A stretch of DNA of 64,000 nt from Montifringilla adamsi (GCA_017590115.1 JAGGNK010008670.1:7161541-7225540), one strand, 5' to 3'; positions 36,958 through 49,640 are shown, counted from the stretch's first letter. Notes: generated by a model from the letters alone, not told the origin. Numbers and translations are program-made.

Positions 36958-39900
36958 ACATAATGTCCTTGCCACAAAAATTCTTATCATCAAAATAAAG
37001 GTGATTTCTCCTGTGAAGACCCTGAGTAAGGATGGGATGACACAGACTCTTAAATTTAACAGGGATCAATTTAACTGAGCTCAGAATGGGATAAGTTTCT
37101 TCCATGTGGAAGAAGTTAACCACAACTCAAGCTCCATGGAATCAACATATGGAGCTGATGTCTAAGAGGATAAGGATTATTTAAACACCTTTGATCTCTA
37201 TATTATTAAAAGGGAAAGTATATATTTAAAGAGGCAAATAAGTAATTACTGAAATGCATAGTGATATTATTAAATATTTCACTCACTAATGCATTACCAT
37301 TTTTAAACATCAATACTGAAAAATAGCACCAAACATTTGGAATAATTAACACTTAAAAATTAACACCAAATGCCATTAACTCATCAAAAAATATCTTTAA
37401 GGATAAATTTTAATGTCATCTTTAAGGTTCCTTACAATTTACTTTTAAAATTTCCAAACCTCCAGCTCCTCCTGCTTCAGACATCATTTATCCCAGTAGG
37501 AAGACAGGGCTTCCTCAGCAGTCGCCTTGGCTAGGGGAAGACATGGGGGTTGATTTTGCTGTATGTGGCCAATTATGTTGACCTTTGTGATGGCAAGCCT
37601 GGAATCTTGAGGTTTTTCTCCTATTTAGGACTCCTTCACAGCAGCATAATATATTGCTGCCATGTCAGTTTGTGGTCTAATATTTTTACAGCCCAGCAAT
37701 GCACATTTGGAGACTGTGATTAGCATCCTTAATTCCCAGGGGGAAAAAAAAATTAAAAAGCCTTGTTAGAACTAGAAAGCTGAAGTCTAAAATAGTCCAC
37801 CTGCTGTTCTAAAGAGTATTATTTTAGTGCCCTGGGGACATGCAAAGTTGTAACCTACTGATGTCAGGGTTAGATTTTATAGGGCTTTTTAATGTAAGTG
37901 GTTTTGATAACTTGGCAAAGCATTTTCTGTTGTTCATTTCTGTTCGATGCTTCTTAAAAACAAAAAAGTCCAAGATCCACAGAGACAGTAGATTATAAAA
38001 TGGATGGAGTCCCATTTCTTTTTCACCATATTTACTTAATAAGACATTAAGATGATTGTCAGCTAATCTCAAGAGAAAATATTTTTTTTCCTAGAATTAT
38101 TGTTTTAAGTTGAATTTTATTCATTTTATAATCCTGTGGTCACTGAATGTAATGGATTTGATTTTCTTATTGTATGACTAACTTTTCATGGTGACAGTAA
38201 CAGTAATAACATCAACACACAAAAATAATATAAATATACAAAAATATGTTTCCCATAATGGGGGTGTTTATGCTCCTCATTTTGGTGTGCCTGAGTGACA
38301 GCAGGGAGGCAGAGATGTTTGTTTTGTCTTCATTAGCTCTTACATTCACAACTGCTGCAATAAAATCCCTCCATCATTCTGAGATGAATCAGTATTCAGG
38401 TAAGATCTTTTAAAATGCGTACTTTCCCTGTGTAGGATTTAGGTTTTGGGAGCTGCAGGAGGTGTCACTGTCTCCTGAGGAGGGAGTAGGAGCCATCAGT
38501 CACAGCCTTAGTGATGGTGGGCTCCCTGCATCCCCAGCTTCAGGGGGAATTTTAATCTGAACCTGGAATTTTCTGGAAAAGAAGTTTAGATTATGTTTTT
38601 TTTTCTGAAAGGAAGGATCAAAGTTGCTCAGGGCAGAAGGGTTCATGATTCTATACCGATGACTTCTGCCATGAAGACCTAAAATTTAAGACAATACCTC
38701 TCTATATGGACTATTATCCTTTTGGTTATGCTTTTCATTTACATATTAGAGAAGTCTGTTTTGTAATTGTAAACATACTTAGCTCCCTAAATTACAGTTT
38801 GGAAAATGTGTGAGAGCTATTTTAAACTTTTTCCATAAAGACTGTAGTGTTTATAGAGGCCGGTTTACTCATTATCACCCTTTTCATGTACCTTTAATTG
38901 CAAGCAGCCTATGAGTTTCTTAAATCTATTGGAACAATTCTGGGAATAATTTCTTCAATTAATTTTCAGTTTGCTGTGCTTGAACACTGTCCTGTACATT
39001 GTATTCCTTGAAGAATTTATCTTTTTTGCTATTTTGGTGTTATCCTCATGCTGTCTGCCTGTTTGTATATTCATATGCATTGATATGGAGAACACTCCCT
39101 GTTAGAGATGTTAAGTGGAGAATTGCTGGAAGGTTTTTGTGGAAACACTGCAGGTTTTATATAGGGCACCGAAGCTTCCTGGTTGCCCTCAGGGAGAATA
39201 CAGAGTTGGATAAGCTTTTACCTGAGTCACAGCAAAGAGTGTGGATCAGATCCAATACTTGTCTTTTCGTCTCATAAAGCCACTGCATTTTTAAGCCCTT
39301 CCTTCTTCCTTCTTTTGCCTCATGCATGTTGTCCTTTTTCTGCTGGGCTCTCTGTCCTGTGGTTGATCTTGATCAATTCATTTGTGCCAAGCCCTGAGTC
39401 TTGACTGCAGCAGAAATGCATCCTGTGCAGTTTGCTCCCTGGGGGTGTGCAATGGCAGGTGCTGCTGGAGGTTTGCACGTGGAGGAACACCATGGCTTAG
39501 AAAGGGTTTTTGTGTGAAGTCCTTGCTGAGCCCCACTTGTGCGGAAGGACCAGAACCTGCTACTGCACAATGAGGGCATTGCTGTCCTCCTGTGAGCCAC
39601 CTGCTGCTTCTCCATCCATCTCTCCAAAAACCAAGGAGAAATCTTCCTGTGGGAGCTTTGAGGCAAAAGTGGGATGCTTAGAGGATGTGCTTCAACCTTT
39701 GAGCTCATATCTCTGAATTGTTTCCTACTTGAAAACCACAGTGATGGGTGGCATCTTTATTTGGTTTAAATTCTTACCTTTGCTTATTAAGATGAACATG
39801 TCCTTTTTTGTGCCTTCTAGAAGTAGTTGCAGAAAACAAATCCCAGGTGTTGAATCCTGGCTAAACCAAATTTGCGTGACAGTCATAAACCTCAGCGTAT

Positions 39901-40044
39901 GTCTGGTTCAGTTCATTTTCCCCTCTTTCCTCATGCAGAACAGTTAGTAAAATAATATATGGTCCTAAAGAAGAGTCTCAGTGATTCCAATTTATCAGAG
40001 TGTTTAATTGAGCCTGTGAATTTGGCCTGTTGACTGATGATGAT
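36958..40044. other. AT-rich noncoding stretch with a GC-richer section
   Basis: About 39380-39700 is GC-richer and has open frames on both strands (111 codons minus at 39373-39708; 63 and 68 codons plus). They overlap each other and show no domain, so none is called. The rest is AT-rich without recognisable repeats. Confidence 0.5.
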
Positions 40045-40790
40045 GAAGCTTCTCAGGGGGCCCCATTAGCACTAAAATTATTTAATATTTTATTAATCGA
40101 TTACTGACTCTTTTAGGCAGATAATGCTGCCATGGATGGTCCATTAATAAAATGTGTACTAAATCCCTGGAACAATTTTCTAAATGTTGAAAAATGACTG
40201 ATTAATAGCAGACTCCTACTAAATGTTAAGAAAACAAAATGTACAATTTTTTTGGCACTAAAAGGAAACTACAGGTAACACCAGATGAAATGATAATTAG
40301 AACAGCAAGTGGCACAGTGATGGAGCAAATTAAATCCTTTAGGTATCTTGTGGTTATTTTGGATGAATCTCTACTTTCTTTAATCACTTGGATTATATTG
40401 TTCAGAGAGTCAATTTGTGATTGGGGGATTAATACACATATAATTTGACTCTGGATGCCAAGAGAATTGTAGCTCCCAATGGTAAATATTGTCAATTACT
40501 TATTCTGGTTGTATAATTTACGATGCAGCTTCCTGATATATTCTGATTCTAATCCTATCAATATATGGTAGTTTTTGAGTCTGTTTGTTCAGCTTGGTAT
40601 GAAATATCATTGTGTGTTTTATGAGAAAAAGAAAAAGGGGAGCAGGGGTCCCCAGTCCTGCTGTTCAGCTCATCACTACTACAGACTGCCCCTGGAGCCT
40701 TTTAGGGCTCTTGCCTAATCTCTGTGGTGCTATATCCTTTCTCAACCCTCTTTACAACAGTGAAGAAAAATTAGATTTTTCCATCACAGG
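40045..40790 (+). pseudogene. Relic LINE reverse transcriptase (L2-like, not CR1), C-terminal half of the RT region
   Basis: Conserved reverse transcriptase landmarks occur in the right order on the plus strand across several frames. QG (40054) is followed by LFNI. ADN (40117-40125) stands where the catalytic ADD/ADN-type box is expected. Then come LLLNVKKTK (40213-40239), FGTKRKL (40251-40271), SFRYLVVILDESL (40335-40373), HLDYIVQRVNL (40385-40417), LTLDAKRIVA (40445-40474), IYDAAS (40516-40533), HCVFYEK (40608-40628) and LGLLPNLCG (40702-40728). It is broken by stops at 40105, 40114 and 40195, by a one-base shift in a T7 run near 40247-40253, and by several later frame changes. The 'LLLNVKKTK..FGT', 'F+YLGV.LDE.L', 'LDYGDV.Y..A' and 'GLLP.YLC' pattern is that of vertebrate L2-type LINEs of the Jockey/CR1 group as I know them. 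Clade placement is inference. No 5' half, endonuclease or 3' end was found. It is not functional. Confidence 0.75.
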
Positions 40791-42485
40791 GATCACAACC
40801 ACCTGCAAAGGCTTAAGAGCCTGCACCAATGGTGCCTAATACAGCCTCTTGTATCTGTCACTAGATGAGGAGGTGAGAAAACCAGTGGTCAGTGAAATAC
40901 CTATCTTTGTTTTCCTCTAAGGAAAGATACTTAAGGATGGGTCTGGCTTTAGATATATGATTAATCCCATTTTAATCAATGTGATTTAAGACAGATATGT
41001 TCTGAAGTACCTTGTTGAATATCACTGTGGAGAATGATACACAGATTTTGAGATAGAGATATATAAAATAGATCTGTCTGTGGTTTGGGTTTAGGTGGTG
41101 TGTTGTTTTTTGTTTGTTGTTTTTTTTTTTCCTTTCTCTATTGCCTTAAGCAGAAAAGATACCTAAGATAACAAAAAGCTTAGATCTGATTATTACAAGT
41201 AAAACTTAGGGATATACTAAACACATACAAATCTGTCATGAGTTTGAAGACATTTTGGTGCCATTTTAAGTAGCTCAGTTAATTTTTTGCAATGATTATT
41301 TCATAGAAAAATATAAAGGTTTTAGATGGGCTTAAAATAGTTGCACAATGGGCAAGGACTTTCTGAATAGCTCTCTAAATTCTGGGACAGTGATAATGGA
41401 TCAGGTAATGCTGAGTAAATGGAAACTAAATGGGAACTTACCATTGATGAGTCAGTGAGGGAAACACTGAAAACCTGTTGGAATAAACACTGAAGCAAAA
41501 CAAAAACTTGGGGTCTCCAGTCTGAAAGATTTTATGTGGCTTGCAGCTGTTTAACAAGCTCTAAGGACTATAAGGACTGATTTCCAAGAGCTTTCCTGTG
41601 CATGTTTGTCACAAATTCCTGTTACTGATCAATAGCTCTGAGACATTCAGATTATTCCAGATGTGGCATTTGGAGGGTTTTACTTTTTTTTTTTTTCTCC
41701 TATTAAAGTAGATGAATTCACTGAACATCTATACAGTTCTGTATTTTTCCTAAATGAATCCAAATTCGGGCTTGCCAGGATTGGGATTTGTGTTTGTTTA
41801 TGCATATCATCAATTCTTAGATAAAAGGACACTTATGCTGTCTGCCACCAACACCATGGCTTAAGGGGGAAGGAAGAGAACCCCCAGGACATACAAGGAA
41901 TATATAAAAATCTTAATCACAGATTTTTTTTTTTTATTTACAACCATCATTTATTTTCTGTTTAAAGAGAAATTAAATAGAAAGTGAAGGAAAACAAAAT
42001 ACAGCCCTTGTTGAGACAGAAAATGGTAATTAAACTACTGAATATCTGCACTATGGGATATTTTTTAAAGGAACTATTCCTTCATTGTTACACATTTTTA
42101 TCTTTCAAGAATGTGAGGAATCTAGGACCTCAGCAATCACTGAATCTTTTCTAAGTGCTGGATGCCAAACTGCCCCTTTTGCCTTTCTGCAAATTATCTC
42201 TGTGTCTTCCTTGTGTCCAGTATTTTTGCTGTCTCTGTTCAAGGAATCCCAACTCTTAAGCAGGAAATTGAAGGATGTACAAGTTTTTGACCATCATATC
42301 ATAGAACTGTCAGTGTTACTGACCTTGAAAAAGTATTTTGCTGTGTAAACAGGTGCTTTGTGGCACACACAGGTTTTTGTTTCTGCACAAAATCTGGTTT
42401 TGTGTGATTAATGATGTCTGTCTGCACTGTATGTACAGTAGCGCAGCCAGGCAGTGCACTGTGAGAGGCCCATCATTCCCTGGAG
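40791..42485. other. AT-rich noncoding stretch downstream of the LINE relic
   Basis: Low-complexity T/G patch near 41090-41135 and T-rich tracts near 41680-41700 and 41923-41936. An 87-codon plus frame (42085-42348) shows no match to LINE motifs. The 3' end of the LINE could not be located. Confidence 0.45.
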
Positions 42486-42507
42486 ACATTTCATTACAAT
42501 GAAATGT
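42486..42507. repeat. Near-palindrome, 10-base arms
   Basis: ACATTTCATT (42486-42495) and AATGAAATGT (42498-42507) are exact reverse complements with two bases (AC) between. Such a short AT-rich palindrome can arise by chance in 64 kb. It could also be a dimeric transcription-factor site. Confidence 0.55.
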
Positions 42508-43850
42508 ATTTTCAGTTATTATGCAGCTTTTTTATGTTCTGTTTTGGTAGGAGCATGCAAATATTTATTGCTTTTGTGCAGGTACTCCTCACCATTCTAG
42601 CTCTCAAACACGGGTAAATCTGTAGTCCCAGTGAAACTGAAGTTGAACACTGAATCAGCAAGAGTAACACACACTGCTAACATGATGTATGCAAGCATTC
42701 TAAATTCTCTAGGGAGGAATTGTTATCCATGGAAGTTAAAATGTGCCAAATTCACTTTTTGTATCATTATTTTGAAATTTAGGATTTGTGTGTGTAGGGG
42801 AGGATAGTTTTGCAGAAGGCAACTATTATCAAGGTGCTGAAATTAATTGGCTGCTTTAATTGAGGTAGATTACTAGCTAATGCTTTCTTGAATACAGTAA
42901 TTCTCCTATTAAATTATCTTTGAATAATTACCTGAAATTTCTCAGCTGCAGGGACTGATGGCTATTTAATTGCACAGTGATGTTGCTATATAATTACTTA
43001 ACAAGGTGTCCTTTAATAGTTTAATTCCCCTTTCCAAGGGAAAAAAAACTGTAAGTATGACTTCTATTTTTTAAGTGCTGCAATTTTTATTTTTTTTTAC
43101 AGATAACTTTGTATCTGAAAGAGTGAAAAAAAAAATGCTATTTGTTGACTTGCTTTTAAAAGTAAGCCTTTTGATTGTTCAAGAATAGATTTGGATTCAG
43201 AAGAGTTTTGGAAACAAAAAAAAATTGGTTAGGCATTTGTTTAGCTTTATTACATAAATTTTGTGGCTTGCTATTTGTTTTACAGTGTACTTTGAATGAG
43301 GCATTAGTCAGGTCTGATATGCAAAAACATAATTATGTGTGTGTTTATTTTTGTGGACTGGGAGCTCTCTGGGTAATGGGACCTCTTGTGCTGAGGCAAG
43401 GCAGAGTGACCAGGAATTTAAAACCTGTATTTATTCCTCCTGGGAACAGGAGCGGGGGAAGGAGATTGTCTGCTTGCTGTGGGTTCCTATCAGCTGGAAA
43501 GAGTGAGCAGTGAAACAGCTGTTTTATGAAGATGGTGAAACAAAAGCAGAGATCAAAATTAAAAATGCTCAGGATCATGCCACAGGGTATCAGTTTCCTT
43601 GCTAGTTCAAGGATAGACTGGTTTTTTGCTGACAAGAAATACTTTACATTGAACAATGCAAAACTGAACAGCTGTAAAGGAGGTTTCTGATAAGTCCTAA
43701 TGAGGCTGGAGCTATGAAGCTGGATAGAGAGTTCTAGAAAATTGAAGAGAGGAATGGTGGGATCATTTTACCTCTTTAGTTACATAAACATTTTAATCTA
43801 TATCTGCTGAACATACACCTTACCCAAAATATTGTATTCTGACCTTTGAA

Positions 43851-43884
43851 TAGAATCACAGAATAGTTAGGGTTGGAAGGGATG
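43851..43884 (-). mobile_element. CR1 LINE fragment, extreme 3' end
   Basis: The string 'TAGAATCACAGAATAGTTAG' followed by 'GGTTGGAAGGGA' is the reverse complement of the well-known CR1 3' terminus, whose last bases repeat the ATTCTATGATTCT unit. Only some 35 bases are recognisable before the sequence diverges, a very strong 5' truncation or old decay even for CR1. CR1 is the dominant retroposon of birds and other sauropsids, so this fragment is one of the clues to the organism. Confidence 0.85.
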
Positions 43885-46800
43885 TGATCGTTCTAAAATG
43901 TAAGGGCTTTTAAATTTCCTTTTTAAAACAGAATTATAGGCATACAGGGCTTGCTGATCAGTTTGAGTTTCACACTGCTTCCATGCTGATCCACTGAAGG
44001 TGTGATCTATGAGCATCTCCACCTGTGAGCCTGGCTCTGTTCTCCAGAGGCTTGGGGCTTTGATCTCTAACATGCCAGGTTCTACCCTGAACAGCCTGAA
44101 CATACATGGCAGTCTGACACAATGGGCCTGGTGCAGAGCACGGACAAAATCAAAATGTGTGTCACTAACACACATTTCTGAGCCTCTTTGAGGAAGAGTT
44201 CCAAACCCCCTATTTGTCTATGCTTCTTTAAAACCAGAAGGGAATGATCAATCCAGTATTACAGAAATCATCTCTGTCCACAGGGATATTTTTTAGACAA
44301 ATCTCCAAAGGATAGAGCAGAAGAATGGCTGTACTGGATCAGAGCAAAGACACACATAGCTCAAGCTGTCAGGAATGAAGGCATCAGTACTACATGTTGT
44401 TATTTCATGAACATACAATCCTTGATTCATACCATCTCCACTTTTATCAGAGTGGAATAAGAAAGGAATTTTTTTAATGTCCATTGATCTTGCAAGCCTG
44501 ATAAGAGATATTCATTGCCCGATATCCAGAGGTGTTCAACTTCACAAGATGGCCAGAAAATCAGGCATTAAATTTAGGTTTTTAATTAGAATAAAATGTA
44601 GGGCTGTTGACTGCATGGGATTTTTGTCAATTTGCATAAGTAAGGCTGAAAATTGCCTGACACTCTTGTAATATTTTTCTTAATGCTTCAGTCTGGGAGT
44701 GGCAAACCAAATAATAGGAAAAAAATGGCTTAGTCCTTGTGTTTTCTCTGAGCACAAATCCACCTCCTTTTCTTCTTCTAGTTTCTTAGAAGCTTGTATC
44801 AGCAAGACAGGTTTTTTTCCTTGGCTATGAGGATGCTTGGGCCTTTATCTCATTTGATCTGAGAAACAAATAAAAATACTATAATCTTTGCACTGTGCCT
44901 CCAGTCATCTCCCTCCAAGAAGAGTGGTCCAGGATGCATCTGGAGCTGGAGAACTTCACAGAGGAGTTGAATAGGAGCAGAGCTCTTGGCCACTGCTCTC
45001 TTAAAAATATCACTGGTCCTCCTTCACCCAGAGCACTCAGGCTGGACTGCTCATATTTCCATTAAATGTTTATAATTATAGGGGAATTATAAATATTGTA
45101 TATTTGTACTTTACTGTATGCAGAGACCTGAAATTATGAGTGGAGCTCAGCTGTGCTAGGTCCTGTCCAGGGGTTTTTTTATTACAATCCCAGAGGCAAA
45201 GTACTCCCATCCTGAAGCTCCTTGAGCCTGCTGGGGGTAGGTGGTGTGAAGGGCGCATGGTGTGATGTGTAACAGAAAGATTAAGGGACATTTGAGTCAT
45301 CTCTCCAGGACATTTCCAAGTCTCCCAGAAGTTTGTAAGGCTAGTCTCTGTTTCTCTTGCTTTCTTAATATTTTTTTTTTTCTGTTTTCATTCTTCTATG
45401 CTTTGACCTCTGCTTGTTCTTCATCTCTTTCTCCCCCCATGCAACCCCTCCCTTTTCATTCCTGACTCTCTCCTTCACTCCTCCCCTCACTCATTCTCTT
45501 CAGCACTGCAGCAATGGTAGTCAAAAGAAGAAAGGCACAGAATTATCTGTTACTAAATGGGTGGTGCTGATGGAAAATTAGGGAGGAGGAAAAGAGGAAT
45601 TAATTATCCATAATGTAAGGGTTAAGAAATAAGATTTTCCCAACTAACACTAATATCTGAAGAAATCCTAAATTTGTGAGAAACATTCCTTCTTCCTTCA
45701 TCAGAAGGCTCTGCAGCTGTACTCTTAGAAAAGGAAAGAGAGGGTCAAACCTTATGTTTTATCCCTGCTTTCTATAAGTAACCTGCAAAGAGATTTTTTT
45801 TCTCAAGGTTGCACAGCATCTGCTGCTCCAATTTCTCTGCTTCTTAGGAAAGATGAGGTGTAATTGCAATCTGTTGCTTTGAAATCCTTCTATGAAAGAC
45901 ATGAAAAATGTACAAGGTGTTATTGCTAGAAGGCAGTCTATGTAACCAGTCAGTAACTAGAAGATCCCCCATTAATTTTTGTTTTGTTTATTTTTAAAAA
46001 GGTGTGAGGCTGATATGGAGAATATGCCAAGTCAACTGGATGAGTCAGCACAGGCAGCACAATGTGAGTGAGTTTGGTTTATTAAAAAGAAAAATATTCA
46101 CACTCCAAGTCAGTTTATCACAATGTTACCTGCAATTACAAACCCAGTAAAGTGTTACTAACATTTTCTTAGGACTTTATTAGAAATGTGGCCTCATGTG
46201 CACCTAGTGGAGGAGCAGACAGTTAAGCTACTCTGTGTATGCCTACTTACCCTAAAAAAATAAAATAAAAAGCTACCCTCTACATGATAATTTTTTCAGT
46301 GCTCTCCTTGAGCAAAAACTAGTAACATGTATTTACATCACAGAGTATCTTTTCACTGATTTTTCTTATGAAAACTTCACAGCTGTGATAACCAAAAGCA
46401 CTTCCTCTTGTAAATACATTTTTCAAATCTGTCTGCACTGGCCTGAAGTCTTGCTGACCACTCAACACTACAAATAACATTTTTGAAAACCAATTCTTTT
46501 CTTCTCTGGAGTGGAAGCACATCAGACATTGTGTCAGTACATATAAGCAGACATTTTTGTGGGCATTTTGGCTTTATATTTATAAAATAGGCAGAAGGCT
46601 GATAATGTCCAAATAACCTGCTATAAAATACAAAAGGCAAATCCAGTTGCAGAGTCATTTTTCTTGAAGGGATATGCAAGATGACAAGTTAGACCTTCTC
46701 TAACCCTGTGCAATGCTTGGGACTGGAGAGTGATTTTCTGAAGTTTGAGAGGAGAATTAACATGACATGAAGTTGGTGTCAGTGGCATAATATTGAGCCC

Positions 46801-47400
46801 TTTGCATTGTTTCATATACAAAAGTTACTGGAGGAAAGGATTGTGATATTCCTTTTGGTGTTTTGCTGCTACAAATGTGAGATTTGTTCAAGTGCAGAAT
46901 TAAATAGCAATGTTTGGCTTGTGTTTGGTGCATTTTTTTTAGGATTGTGCATAATGAATCATCCTGAGGCTGCTCTGAACCATGGGGTACCAGGGAGGGA
47001 AGGAATTTGACTGGTTTGGAATTGTGACCCAGTGGATAGATTGAAGAAAGAATAACACTTGTGTATTTTTTGTTTGTTTGGGTTGTTTTTCACAATTTTT
47101 CATCTTTCTCTCTGCCTCAGAAGTGAGCAGAGGAAATAAGTTATTTTTCATTTAGTGGTTGTAACAAAAGTTGCATGTCAATGTGGATAGTTAATGGTTT
47201 TTCAAAATTACATGCAACTATACTATGGGGTCTGTTTAGAGTTTTTTAAATAAAATTTTCTAAAGATGGAAAATCCAAATATTTTGAGAAACTGTAAATT
47301 TAAAACATTTAGTAGATTTCAAGCTTTCTTAGTAGGTCACTTTTTCTGTTGGATGAAGTAGGATGGCGACAGTGAGTGTTGAAAGTTTTGCCTCTTTTTG
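43885..47400. other. Noncoding stretch with a polypyrimidine tract
   Basis: About 45340-45500 is almost purely pyrimidine on the plus strand (runs of T, CTT, CTC and C6), a low-complexity tract. Small frames at 43867-44175 (102 codons, minus) and 46377-46679 (100 codons, minus) show no domain. No repeat family was recognised. Confidence 0.5.
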
Positions 47401-47615
47401 TAATTTTGTGATTTGCCTTCAGAGGATGGGGTGAGGTGAGTCCTATGGGAAGGATGGGAGGGGCAGCAGTGCCCCTTGTGAGCTACAGGCTCAAGGAGAC
47501 CCCAGAGACTGCAGGGGGGACAGCAGAGATCACCACTGCAGAGCCCAAATCCTGCAGCTCGCCCAGAGACAGTCAGGTGGGAGCAGCAGCATTCAGCGAT
47601 GCCTTCAAAGCAGCA
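47401..47615. other. GC-richer patch with an open frame of unknown meaning
   Basis: This is the front part of an 88-codon plus frame (47436-47702) that runs without a stop into the adjacent tandem duplication. The translation starts MSPMGRMGGAAVPLVSYR and is rich in alanine, threonine and glutamate. I do not recognise it. There is no splice or promoter evidence strong enough to call a gene. It could be a fragment of a GC-rich repeat or a chance frame. Confidence 0.2.
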
Positions 47616-47675
47616 GCAGAAAGAATTTACAGGGGTCTAGAGAAGGCAGAAAGAATGTACAGGGGTCTGAAGAAG
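47616..47675 (+). repeat. 30-base tandem duplication, in frame
   Basis: Two adjacent 30-base copies (47616-47645 and 47646-47675) differ at three positions (T/G at unit position 12, and an AG/GA swap at positions 24-25). Because 30 is a multiple of three, the duplication repeats ten residues (AERIYRGLEK / AERMYRGLKK) inside the open frame 47436-47702. Whether that frame is translated is unknown. The duplication itself is certain. Confidence 0.9.
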
Positions 47676-48089
47676 GTTACTTGTAGAGTAACAGGTCCCT
47701 GAGTGTGTGGGACCTGGGCATGGACCTGCCTGGAAAGTCATAAGCAGCCACATTATTAGGGCTTTATGTGACTCATCTTTATTTCAGTTCTGTCCAGCAC
47801 TACTGGTATTGACAGAAACATAATAATAGGAAGAAAATAAAAAGACTGATACCAGATTAGTCAAGAATTGCCCAGATAAAGCTATATAAGCATAGAAATA
47901 ACTTTGTATCAGTAGAATGTGGTGCTAAGTTTGTATATGTGCATGCCTTTCCATTCTTCTTATAGTTCATTCCCTTTAACCTCACCACTTAATTTCATTA
48001 TTATTAAATGCTTTTTCAGATAAGTTATTTTTGTTTCTAATCTGTGATTAAAATATTAATCAGGCAATTGAAGATAGACACTAAAGTTC

Positions 48090-48470
48090 TCAGATCTCAA
48101 TTTTGCAGCAAAGGTTGCAGACATTTCTCTGTCTCAGTACGTGAGAGGTGACATGGAATCGTGTGGCAGGTCCCTTCTGCGTGTCTGTCTCTCTGGCAGG
48201 GCTGTCACCAATCCTGTGCTGCTCATGCAGTGCTGCCTGCTGGTTTTGGGCTCTCCTTGCCATGCTCACCTCTGCTGTGTGGTGCACCCAGAGACTCCTG
48301 CGTGGCTCCTTGGAGAAAAGGTCTCTGCTGACACCCTCAGAGCTTTCCCCTGCCCGGGCAGCCCCATGGCAGGCTGGTGGTTAATGGGATCCCCACTGGT
48401 GCTTAATGGGGTCCCCTCCAGCACCTGGGATGCTGAAGCAGGACATGATCCTTACCCCAGTCTGTAACAA
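48090..48470. other. GC-rich patch with overlapping chance frames
   Basis: C- and G-rich relative to its AT-rich flanks. A 108-codon and a 78-codon plus frame (48141-48467 and 48148-48384) and a 65-codon minus frame overlap here in different registers, which points to composition, not coding. CpG is not enriched as it is at 4130-4320. Confidence 0.5.
48374..48417. repeat. 22-base tandem duplication
   Basis: Two adjacent 22-base units (48374-48395 and 48396-48417), each starting CTGGTG and containing TTAATGGG, differ at three positions. The pattern fits local slippage. Confidence 0.85.
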
Positions 48471-48844
48471 AATGTAAAACCCCATTTGTAATGCTGTGTT
48501 AAGCAGGGACAAATCAATGAGTTCAGTTCATGAGACTCAGCAGGTCTGAGAGGGTTTCTGTCAAAGGATGTGCTCATTTCTGTTTCTTGTCAAAAGTAAC
48601 ACAAATATAGGAAAAGATACTGAGACATAAGGTCACTCAGTGAAGGAGAAATTTTTCGATTTACCATATAACATTAAAAGTGTCATTGTTAATAAAAATT
48701 AAACACCTTGCCCTGAAGTAAGGCAACTGTATCCTCTTCAGCCTCTTTTATGGTCTCTCCATGGATTTTGACCAGCTGAGTTGTATATCCAGTTCCTTTC
48801 TATATTTGGTTCCTTGAATGATCAAGACCTAGGAGATAGTTAAT

Positions 48845-48885
48845 ATGCCAAGTATAACATTCTTCAACATGCCAAGTATAACATT
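48845..48885. repeat. 17-base exact direct repeat with 24-base period
   Basis: ATGCCAAGTATAACATT occurs at 48845-48861 and again, without change, at 48869-48885, separated by seven bases. A recent short tandem duplication with partial divergence of the spacer is likely. Confidence 0.9.
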
Positions 48886-49383
48886 ACAGAAATGATATTT
48901 TTGCAATGGATGCATTAATCAAGCAACTTTAAAATTTTTTTGGCAAGGATTTTTATTTGGTACTTGGTTTATAAGGATACAGTTTTGGATATGTTTTAGA
49001 CTAGCTAGAATTGAGACAGCATCTCTTTTTGTGTGAAAATATTGTCTTTTTCTTTCCTGCTCTTAGTAGAGAGCTAGCATTTGTTTCTCTGGTACTTGGG
49101 ATAATGGGAAGCCAAATTTTGGACTTCAGAAAGGTTCAAAATTAAACATCTTCTAGTACTATCCCTGCAGACAGGGTGTTCAGACATTGTAGCAATTACA
49201 TCTACTGTCAAATTTGAAGGTCTGCACATATTCTTTATTGCTAAAAGCAATGTTAGCAAGATTGCCCTACCTTTAGATCAGGACTTTAGGATAAATCTTG
49301 GAATAAATTAGAGTTACAAATCATATTATTTGGATCAAACATTCTGGGTTGAATTCAAGTGCTTAGGATAACATGGGTTGAAC

Positions 49384-49470
49384 TAGCTCTTCTTTAATTA
49401 TAATAAAAATCAGTTTTACATATATATGTCAGATTAGTTCTCTTTAATTACAATAAAATCACTTTTACTA
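49384..49470. repeat. Imperfect direct repeat of about 36 bases
   Basis: The copies at 49384-49420 and 49435-49470 share the order TAG-YTCT-CTTTAATTA-AATAAAA-TCA-TTTTAC with a few substitutions and small indels. The period is about 51 bases. They look like an old local duplication rather than a dispersed repeat. Confidence 0.75.
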
Positions 49471-49640
49471 GATTTGTATACAAACTTACAATATTGTGTA
49501 TCTGGAATAATGTAGAAGAGACCTTGCCATGAAAGTGGCTTCTGGTTACATCATTCACAGAGGAATTGGCTCCGTAGGTCCTGAAGGTCTATAAGCTTAC
49601 AGCAATAATTAAACATGACAATTTTTTAACTTTGAATAAG

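Noticed and set aside
39373..39708. 111-codon open frame on the minus strand
   Set aside because: Plus-strand frames of 63 and 68 codons overlap it, the sequence has no recognisable domain, and the patch is merely GC-richer.
40034..40046. TGATGATGATGA string as a box C of a snoRNA
   Set aside because: No box D or terminal stem at suitable distance, and it borders the LINE reverse transcriptase relic.
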